NCBI GenBank assembly: GCA_907165275.2
Contig: OU015670.1
Location: 4,863,501 to 4,927,500, forward strand
Direction: 5' to 3'
DNA length: 64,000 bases
Origin: Zygaena filipendulae
Taxonomy: Eukaryota > Arthropoda > Insecta > Lepidoptera > Zygaenidae
The translations under genes and the position numbers were made by a program. The stretch's first letter is position 1. Each line of letters opens with the position of its first letter. The notes beneath the pieces are model-generated. The model made no database searches and was not told the origin of the DNA. It saw only the letters and a list, made by a program, of their open reading frames with translations. Positions 49,901 to 64,000 of the stretch are shown here, piece by piece.

Positions 49901-52900
49901 TCCCTTTATAATATAAGTTTAGACTAGTCGATCTCTCGCGGTTTTACCAGCTTTAACTTCAGAGTGCCCGTCGGATCATCATTCCGCGCACAGATGTCCA
50001 ATCGCCAAAGACCACCGCTTGAAGTTGCCAAGACGACGACGGCGAATTTTACCTCTCGTGATGTGATTTTGCAGTATACACCACCTAAAGTAAAACAACT
50101 TACCTGGAAGTGTGGGTGCAGCCTGAAGGCGCCGTCGCCGCTCTGCGCCGCCTCGCTGCGGCAGCCCTCTTGAGACGCCTCCGCCTCAGACCTGGAAGGG
50201 AATACATATTTATAGTAGTTTCACCCTATTAAATATCCTATTTGCTATTCTGACGTCAAATAAATTATCTATTTATTCAATAGCCTTCCCGCCGACGCGC
50301 GATTTTCCCGAATCTATTTCGAAATACACTTGGGAACTCATATCGACATCGAATAATGTAGCAAAAAAACTGTTCACCATGTAAAAAAAGCAACTGATAG
50401 AATCCAAATCTAAATTTAATGTCAGTAAATGTACATATACATATATTATAGTGATATATAATTCGAAGGTCAGACAATATTGTGAGATTTGTGAGCTAAA
50501 GTTGTTGTAAATTTCGATCCGTATTCCACTCGGCGCCCCCTTGCCGAGTTGTTCAATGGACTCACGTTTTGGGCGCGACCGATAGCACGTAGACCTCGGC
50601 GGTGTCCCCGCTCTCGCTCACAGTGTCGTGCTCTGCAACAGGACGAACACAATACTAAATGGTACAGCTTTTATAATATTATTGTAATAACTAGCTGCGC
50701 CGCGTGAGTTTTCGACTTTTTCAGTGGATTGTCCAAAAAATATTATTCATACAAATCATATGTTGGAAATTACTAACCCAACAAAAAAACTTAGTCAAAT
50801 CAGCAGAGACAGTTTCGAGTTTTTACAAGACTAACGAACGACAATTGATATTTTAACAAACGAAAATTGATATTTAATATTAATAAGATATAGACAGTCA
50901 TTAACTTATTTAGTTATATTGGTATCATTACCAAACTACATATAAATACTATTTGAAATTTGAAAACCTAGGTACCCAAGGATTCTGGGATAAAGTATCG
51001 CAGCATTTACTGCCTCATTGCCTCTTCAGACCTCACTAATTCCGCATTGAATAAGAAGCTCTAAACTCACCAGTGTTCAAAACAATCGCATCCAATTCCC
51101 GCCTGAGGTCGCTAGCGCCCAGCGTCAGGACCGCTGCCAATCTGCAGGAGTGCACCAATTGGGTATTTTGCAGAGTATGAAAATCAAAATTCTAATTAAA
51201 ATAAAAAAAAATAATAGACAAGAATTTTTGATTTTTCAAATTAGCGAAAATAAACATAGATAAAGCGCATCAAAGTTTAGGGTGGGGGACTTTTGACGTC
51301 ATTATCCAGTAAAACCCCCATACAAACTGCACCGGGTTGTGACGTCACGCGGAATTTCAACTCAATGTACCTATCGCCGTTATTTTTGATTACGTAAAAA
51401 AAGAAAAAATACGTGTCCAATATTTTTTATTAATCTACAAGACGGACAAAAAAAATTTAGTCAAGTAGCCAATTATAATTCATTTATTCGCAACAACATG
51501 TTCCAATGAGATGCCAGTTTAGATTAGTTAACCCCATAATATTCGGCGTATTTCATTTGCATGCAAATTTCCGCAGCTTTGATCATAAAATTATTTATTG
51601 TATAACCAGCTGTTCCCCGCGGTTAGACAGACAGACGCGGTGGAGGATTTTGTTTTATAATATGTTAGGATTAAATCAAAATTAAAACAAAAACTAAATT
51701 AAAATTAAGATAAAAGATTGATAACAATAAAGAAGCGTAGGCGGCCGTACCTGTCGTCGCGGCAGTGGTCGGACACGCGGCGGTAGGCGGTGCACACGCA
51801 CGCGGGCCGCCGCCAGCGCCGCCGCCGGCACGTGCACTCGCGCCCGCTCCATCTGCTGGCCATCCGACACTCTACGTCAGCACACACGACCAAACCGTGA
51901 CCAAAGCAAGCAAAGCTGTTCAGATCCGCATTCACACTTCAACAGGGCTATTTCAGTCATTGATTTAATATTTTGTTGAAAAAAATTGTTCGAGCCCTTC
52001 TCGAATGATGCCCCGTCTTGTGGAAAACGATTTTTATATACTATATTGATTGACTAACGAGCGCGGGCAGCCGCGGTTTCATGAGCGCGAGTTTCGGAAT
52101 TCCTGTAGGAACTTTTTCTGTAATACAAACCTTGTTCTGGCAATTACAAAAACCAAACATTTGTTTACTAAACCGTCCCAGCTATTTTCGAGTCTGCGAG
52201 ACTAACGCACGGCGATTGATTTTTGTAATAGACAACCGTTCCTCGCGTTTTTACCCGGGCCGCGTTAATTTCGAAGTCCCCGCGCGAGTTCCAGGATAAA
52301 AAGCACTCTATGTCCTTTTCTGTTCTGCCGTGTGTGCCCAACTAAATAATGACCGATTGTGTAGTTAAGAAGTGAAGACGTAACAAACAAACAAAACCCA
52401 CATTCGCATTTATAAGGATTAAGGATACATAGCTGATGTCAGTTTACCTGTCAGTGAGCGCAGAGACGTACCGCTGCACGCTGCCGGGCGCACCCGCGTC
52501 GCGCCGGCGCTCCCACGCGCCGCACCCGCACGAGCACTCGCCGCCTGCGCACACGCAACGATCCGATTTAAACACTACGCCGCACCGAACGAAGAGAAAT
52601 AATGGAAACCGCTCTTGAGAGATACTACTGGCGTCAAACTCAAACGACAAAATCACACAGTTCAAAGAAAAAAGGTCGAGTTTTCATCGTAGGTATGTAC
52701 TATATGTGTATACAACACACATCCAAAGTTCGACCTTACACTCATACATCAGCACATCGCTGATCGCTGCCGCAGCATGCTGGCGCTTTGTGGTCAGCAG
52801 TACGAACCTAACCTTACTAATTTGTGCTAAAAATATGGTTAATTTATAATTCGGCTACAGAGGTTTAAAACAAAATTTTAGGATCAAGCACAATTGCTTT

Positions 52901-52978
52901 TACAGAAACATATTATGCACTAATAATTGTTTAAACTAATCTAGACTACTCACTCTTCCTAGATGTCTGCTGGCCCAT
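45363..52978 (-). CDS. Socs36E: SOCS4/5-type suppressor of cytokine signalling (complete, 11 exons)
   Basis: Adaptor that binds phosphotyrosine targets through SH2 and recruits an elongin BC-cullin ubiquitin ligase through its SOCS box, damping JAK/STAT and receptor tyrosine kinase signalling. Eleven exons join to 1,101 bp, 366 residues. The N-terminus starts MGQQTSRK (possible myristoylation signal) and is Cys/Arg-rich ([20 protein letters not shown]). The segment [18 protein letters not shown] just before SH2 is diagnostic for SOCS4/5. SH2 spans about 210-305, with FLLRDS (Arg 234) and [13 protein letters not shown]. The SOCS box spans about 312-362 ([20 protein letters not shown]). The start ATG at 52978 lies just after an acceptor at about 52997, so 5' untranslated exons lie upstream. 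Drosophila Socs36E is the presumed ortholog. Confidence 0.94.
45505..45845 (+). repeat. Two lepidopteran interspersed repeat fragments
   Basis: A 3' end piece (45515-45590: aaaatttcatcgtcgattga, aacaaacaaactcacatt) followed by a rearranged longer copy (45600-45845) with tttcacgatgatcggttgag. Confidence 0.68.
45955..46161 (-). repeat. Lepidopteran interspersed repeat (second type)
   Basis: actaatattataaagggga, tagaccaatttcaaaaattc, accacgggcgaaaccgcgg, tacagctagta, ending just before SOCS exon 10. Confidence 0.7.
46203..46320 (-). CDS. Socs36E: SOCS exon 10: SH2 end and start of SOCS box
   Basis: Codes [39 protein letters not shown]. The acceptor is preceded by an uninterrupted run of about 20 C on the minus strand. 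Confidence 0.94.
46325..46344. repeat. Poly-G (20) at SOCS acceptor
   Basis: Twenty G on the plus strand, four bases from the exon 10 acceptor AG. On the transcript strand this is a pure C polypyrimidine tract. Confidence 0.9.
46554..46842. mobile_element. ISL2EU-like MITE copy 5, right end replaced by microsatellite
   Basis: Starts AGGCATGTTATACC after an AT, holds degraded tgacatcat and gtaacgtcacg sites, and runs into the (GT)n tract at 46842 without a recognisable right end. Confidence 0.72.
46843..46934. repeat. (GT)n(GTGC)n(GT)n microsatellite at SOCS donor
   Basis: About 9 GT, 12 GTGC-type and 13 GT units. Its last GT-AC step is the splice donor of SOCS exon 9. Confidence 0.9.
46937..47115 (-). 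CDS. Socs36E: SOCS exon 9: SH2 core
   Basis: Codes [44 protein letters not shown]. The donor gtacac opens straight into a (GT)n/(GTGC)n microsatellite. Confidence 0.96.
47270..47455 (-). repeat. Lepidopteran interspersed repeat, copy
   Basis: tagtttttatcccagaattc, gtacaaagaaggacatagag, ccgcgggaactccgaaatta, cgcggatgaaatcgcgg. Looks like two overlapping fragments. Confidence 0.68.
47738..47921 (+). repeat. Unclassified ~200-bp repeat, copy 2
   Basis: ttagtcactgttttcaaaat, ttttgggaatattgtgaagc, aagttttaggcaagttagag; inverted relative to 9862-10066. Confidence 0.6.
48253..48367 (-). CDS. Socs36E: SOCS exon 8: pre-SH2 segment and SH2 start
   Basis: Codes [39 protein letters not shown]. The match to vertebrate SOCS5 is close. 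Confidence 0.96.
48779..48898 (-). CDS. Socs36E: SOCS exon 7: Ala/Gly/Pro-rich linker
   Basis: Codes [20 protein letters not shown], an Ala/Gly/Pro run, then GKVHTQ. 40 codons, phase 0 at both ends. Very GC-rich and low complexity; the HTQ end matches SOCS5. Confidence 0.9.
48994..49205 (+). repeat. Lepidopteran interspersed repeat (CCGCGG-core family), copy
   Basis: ttactagcttttccccgcgg through cacgatgatcggttgagccg to atttatcataagtaaggat. Confidence 0.76.
49255..49412 (+). repeat. Retroposon fragment (ttgaattttgaatt tail), copy 2
   Basis: Matches 11341-11495 in inverse orientation: ctgagtttcttgtcagttct, acctgctgacgattacaagt, cctaagtaataaatag, tail ttttgaattttgaat. Confidence 0.65.
49466..49701. 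mobile_element. MITE (GGAGCTAAGATGCGCAACACG ends), copy 2
   Basis: GGAGCTAAGATGCGCAACAC at the left, inverse at the right. Interior matches 29278-29502 in the other orientation. Confidence 0.75.
50104..50191 (-). CDS. Socs36E: SOCS exon 6
   Basis: Codes [20 protein letters not shown] then AFRLHPHFQ. Acceptor cttccag, donor gtaagt. Confidence 0.88.
50566..50632 (-). CDS. Socs36E: SOCS exon 5
   Basis: Codes [20 protein letters not shown] then KT. Acceptor gttgcag, donor gtgagt. Confidence 0.88.
51071..51141 (-). CDS. Socs36E: SOCS exon 4
   Basis: Codes [20 protein letters not shown] then LNT. Acceptor cctgcag, donor gtgagt. An ISL2EU-like MITE ends 18 bp from this acceptor, inside the intron. 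Confidence 0.9.
51160..51471. mobile_element. ISL2EU-like MITE copy 6
   Basis: Starts TGGGTATTTTGCAG, ends CAAGTAGCCA, AT on both flanks. Holds two gacgtca sites. One end lies 18 bp from the SOCS exon 4 acceptor. Confidence 0.75.
51751..51852 (-). CDS. Socs36E: SOCS exon 3: Cys/Arg-rich
   Basis: Codes [33 protein letters not shown]. The acceptor is a tandem cagcag, so an extra Gln-size insertion is possible. Confidence 0.88.
52060..52430 (+). repeat. Lepidopteran interspersed repeat, one fragment and one longer copy
   Basis: A fragment at 52065-52125 (gcggtttcatgagcgcga) and a longer copy at 52236-52430 (gttaatttcgaagtccccgc, cactctatgtccttttctgt, cattcgcatttataaggat). Confidence 0.68.
52448..52544 (-). 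CDS. Socs36E: SOCS exon 2: Cys-rich
   Basis: Codes [32 protein letters not shown]. Acceptor tgcgcag, donor gtaaac. Confidence 0.87.
52954..52978 (-). CDS. Socs36E: SOCS exon 1: start codon
   Basis: 25 coding bases, MGQQTSRK, donor gtgagt. The phase fits exon 2 exactly (AGC for Ser). The upstream minus-strand acceptor actcacag at about 52997 shows that the transcript starts further out. Confidence 0.82.
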
Positions 52979-54282
52979 TATGGCAGCTGTTCAGCTCTGT
53001 GAGTACAATGAGAGGTTCGACCAGCGAACTATCATCTGTCAACAACAAAATATATTATAATTTGTAATAATGTTAGTTTTTAAAAATCTCTTTCATTCAA
53101 AGATAAAAATAAGTGACTGAATTTAATGGAAATAAATGTAAAAAATATGATTAAACAATACCTATAAGGAAACTAGAGCTAAAAAACATTTCAAAAATTG
53201 ATTTAGAGTAAAATATAGTGATGAACAAAGTATAGGAATATGGCAGTAATATACATAGAATAACCAGCCACATTTCCTCCAATTCTCTGAAGAGAAACTG
53301 CAGTAAATTAAATATAAATAATCATAAAGGTTGCTCACAACTGACTTAAAAGTTCATATTACACATAGCTGAAATAATTATGCACCAGATACACAAAAAA
53401 CAAACACATACTTAATTCTTTATATTATGTGACTTTAACCGTTTCATTTTTTTCACTCTTAAAGATATAATTTTAAAAACCCCAAAATACCTGTTTAAAT
53501 ATGAAATGAAAAGCCCAAATACTACTGATATTCATGACTGGTAACTCCAAAATGACAGCACTCCCATACAAACTTTCAACCTCTTAGAGGTTATATTACA
53601 AAAACTCCTTTATCTTTAGGAAGAAAAGGAAAACCTTTTTCAGTCCTATTTTTATCTTGTTAACTTCAGTCAGTTAAGGTCAATAATTATGATGGTATAC
53701 AAATTGTTGGTTTTTGAACTTACTTAACAATTTTCACAATAAAACTTTATGATCTGGGTATCAACACTTGAACACTTGTTGAATACTAAATTCTGTGAAC
53801 ATTTACAGCCTAGCTTGCAATTAATTGCAGACAATTTATCTAAATTAATGACTCCATGTCATTAACTAGTGGTCTAATTAAAAAGATGATGTTGCATCAT
53901 GTGATGTTGTACACAAACAAACACACACATAAATAAGTTCATACCTGTCTTCCAGAGGGGCAAGCAGAAACAACAGAGGCAAGTTCCAGTTTTATTTTCT
54001 CAAATATTTTTATTTAAGTTTTTTCATTTTTCTTAAGATGTGTCACACTTACACCATATTTTTTAAGTATTGAATTTGGCTAAGATAGGTATAAATTGTC
54101 TAAAAATTCTTGATACTAATAGTATGAGTAACTAAGTAATGTTTGATTAATCCTATTAATATCTATGATCTCTAATTAAAGATTGTAACTCCTGTCATTA
54201 AGTTTTTTGATATTCCAATTTATTATCTGAATTCTGCTTTTTTCATTTGGTATTTGAAAAAAAAAAAGTGCCACTTACACTT

Positions 54283-54453
54283 CCCACTGTGTCTGTCCCT
54301 ATGTATGCTTAGATCTTTAAAACTATGCAATGGATTTTGATGCGGTTTTTTTAATAGAGTGATTCAAGAGGAAAGTTTATACAAATAGTTTATCCTGGAA
54401 TTCCTACGGGATCTCCGAAATTACCACGGTTGAAACCGCGCGGGGCAGCAATA
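54283..54453 (-). repeat. Lepidopteran interspersed repeat (second type), copy
   Basis: tttaaaactatgcaatggat, ctggaattcctacgggatct, accacggttgaaaccgcg, gcagcaatagt. Confidence 0.66.
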
Positions 54454-54518
54454 GTGCATAAAACATATTCAGTCTTTTAAGCCTGACTTGAAATGACTTC
54501 AGTCTGCTAATGCGCTTA

Positions 54519-54918
54519 TTACACTTTGCAATTTCAGAGCACCAATTTGGAGCTCTAAATCAGATACAATTTAGGGTTGGTGAGTGAGAGAGAGAGAGCA
54601 AGTAATCACACTACACTAAATTGTACCCTAAATTGACTACTCTAGGTTACATTTTTTTTTTTATTTATTTACTTCAGAAAAAAACAAATACATTAACAAC
54701 ATTATACAAGACACTTAAGCCCGAAAGGGAACCAATTTAGGGTCGGTGAGTGAGAAAGAGAGCGAGTGATCACACTACATTAAAATGTACCCTACAGCAG
54801 TCGATTTAGGGTACAATTTAGTGTAGTGTGATTACTCGCTCTCTCTCTCTCACTCACCGACCCTAAATTGTATCCTATTTAGAGCACTAAATTGGTGTTC
54901 TAAAATTGCAAGGTGTAA
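54519..54918. mobile_element. 400-bp foldback element
   Basis: ttacactttgcaatttcaga at the left mirrors tctaaaattgcaaggtgtaa at the right. Further in, ggtgagtgagagagagagag mirrors ctctctctctctcactcacc. The centre holds a retroposon-like tail (54648-54730). Confidence 0.75.
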
Positions 54919-56612
54919 CCTAACAAATCTACGCATGTCGCATGCGGAACTCTATAACTAACTACCTATATACTTTCAAATAAGAACATACTATATGTCA
55001 GAACTAGTTCAAGTAACCTGAAAAAATATGCAGTTCTATGCTAATACTGAAAATACAGAACATTTTATGATACTGAAATTAACAATGCACCCAATATGTA
55101 AATGACGTGTATGTAAATGTTAAAAAAAACAACGATTTCGAAAAATAACTAGGTAGGTAAGGTACCTATGACCAAGGTTGCATTAGCACAATAAAGAATA
55201 GAAGGTTCGCCATCTTGAAAACTGTAATGGACACAAAAAATCCCATCCTTTCTTAACATTTTTAGTTACTTTTCAAATTATAATCAAAATACTCACGTCT
55301 ATCGAGATTTGATTTGTCGCTGTGTATGTCGTCGTTTTCGAAAGTATAAATATGAAAAATCACATCGCTACAACTAGTTTTGTTCGCACAACTACATCAC
55401 CAATCTATACAACTCAAATAAAACTGGTAAACAACTGGTACAAACAAAATAAATATTTACACTATAGAACAAACGCGTTATTTACAGCTTTTACATGGGA
55501 ATTAACAGTAATTTTCAATAGAATTATAAAATACGTAGTAGTTTCCCGATGAGCGTAGTGACATTTTTTGATTTTTAATTTTTATTTTGACGTTTCTTCG
55601 TCTCTCGTTCATCTTTGTTTATATACTTTTTGGTCTTTGTCAGTTTGTCTTTGAGTTTGTCTACAGCGGTCCACAAATAAACTGGACAACACAAAGGGGT
55701 GAGCGCCGAGCGGTCGCACAAGTCTACCAACCCTACACCACATACACTCTACGAGTACCTACGTTCCAGACACCCCAGTCTCGGATTATTTTTTGGTTTT
55801 ATATTTAAACACGAATGTTGTTTATTCAGACAGTCATCATCAAAATAGCACTTTGGGTGCATTAAAGTATTTACTATGTAAAATGAACCATAATTGTTGC
55901 TTTCGAGTCTATGCATGCTCGGAATCAACATAAAACGTAGTGATTACCTTCTCCTTCTCCTTCAAAAAAATCTCGAACTCGAGTTTGCTGTTTGATTCCT
56001 ATGTCGACCACAAAATCTCGATACTCGAACGTTTCTTCATATTTATTCTCCGTCTACGCTTCATATTAAGTATCTCATTTTTTTTTTTCTTCTTTTTATT
56101 GTTCTGAGTTTTGGACTCAACACTGAGTGTTACCACTTTCACTTTCCTTTCCTTTTTCAACATAAATCGAATTAGACTGGACTTAAAATATTGCCAGTAA
56201 AAGCATATTTCGAAAGCCGTAGCCATTCCATTTTACACGATTTATCCGGAGGTAAAACGGCAGCAGCTTTTTATAGTTTTTAAATGGTGTGCATCGTTTT
56301 ATATCAAGAATTATTATTTCGAGCTGATTTCTTCGGTACTGTGGCTTGCAATCTTAAACCGTACAAAGAAGCATTTAATAGAAAATACCTCAGAACAAAA
56401 TTAATTTATTTGAAACTGGTTAAATGCATTATATTATGCGTAAGTCCATAAAAAAGAAGAAAGAACGAAAAGCGTCACCCTGCCGCTTCGTCTCCCGCTC
56501 CCCGCCAGGTCCCTGTATCGAACATAAAAGACGCCATTTTGTTCTGCGAATTTCTTAAAGTGAATTTGTTTCGTTTGCTTAGTAATTTTGTGTTTTATGT
56601 GTTTTATTTAAA

Positions 56613-64000
<7,388 letters not shown>

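Larger units (their letters stand above)
52979..56612. other. Divergent spacer between SOCS and DHX15 start codons
   Basis: 3.6 kb between the two start codons. Likely 5' untranslated exons of SOCS on the minus strand: an acceptor at about 52997 and possible donors at about 53945 (gacag-gtatga) and 55295 (agac-gtgagt). The DHX15 5' leader lies at about 56480-56612 (tgtatcgaacataaaagacg upstream of ccattttgtt). Also holds a 400-bp foldback element and repeat pieces. Promoters themselves cannot be placed with confidence. Confidence 0.5.

Overview
The window is nuclear DNA of an insect, very probably a lepidopteran. It has AT-rich introns and spacers, small GC-rich exons with GT..AG introns, and a dense load of short DNA transposons and retroposons of moth and butterfly type. 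The species cannot be named from sequence alone. No RNA gene, CRISPR array or bacterial-type feature was seen.

Layout. 1-6892 is repeat-rich non-coding DNA, most likely an upstream slit intron. 6893-33775 (+) holds the last 33 coding exons of slit, the secreted axon-guidance ligand of Robo receptors. They run from the third repeat of the first leucine-rich domain to the stop codon, and every splice phase joins cleanly into 1,391 residues. A complete Tc1-type transposon sits in one slit intron, and two copies of an 826-bp element flank the last EGF exon. 33776-40766 is AT-rich, with no gene recognised. 40767-44817 is a complete-looking 4.05-kb DNA transposon with two convergent spliced genes: a THAP/DDE transposase (+) and a SWIM zinc finger plus YqaJ-type nuclease (-). 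It has AT target duplications and looks like the ISL2EU group. 45363-52978 (-) is a complete 11-exon gene for a SOCS4/5 (Socs36E-like) protein of 366 residues. From 56613 (+) to the right edge lies the 5' part (344 codons) of the DEAH-box splicing helicase DHX15/Prp43. Its second intron holds a decayed RTE-like retrotransposon and an unusual nested element at 61374-62832.

How the parts relate. slit, the SOCS gene and DHX15 work in unrelated processes: axon guidance, cytokine and receptor signalling, and spliceosome disassembly. They appear to be plain neighbours; SOCS and DHX15 are divergently arranged. The most coherent system is the two-gene transposon with a family of about 320-bp non-autonomous elements (seven copies here). 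These share its AT target duplication, terminal motif and internal TGACGTCAC sites. The main surprises are the nested element with an inverted tandem array, tandem repeats that duplicate slit splice donors, the 826-bp pair bracketing an exon, and repeats lying at splice sites.
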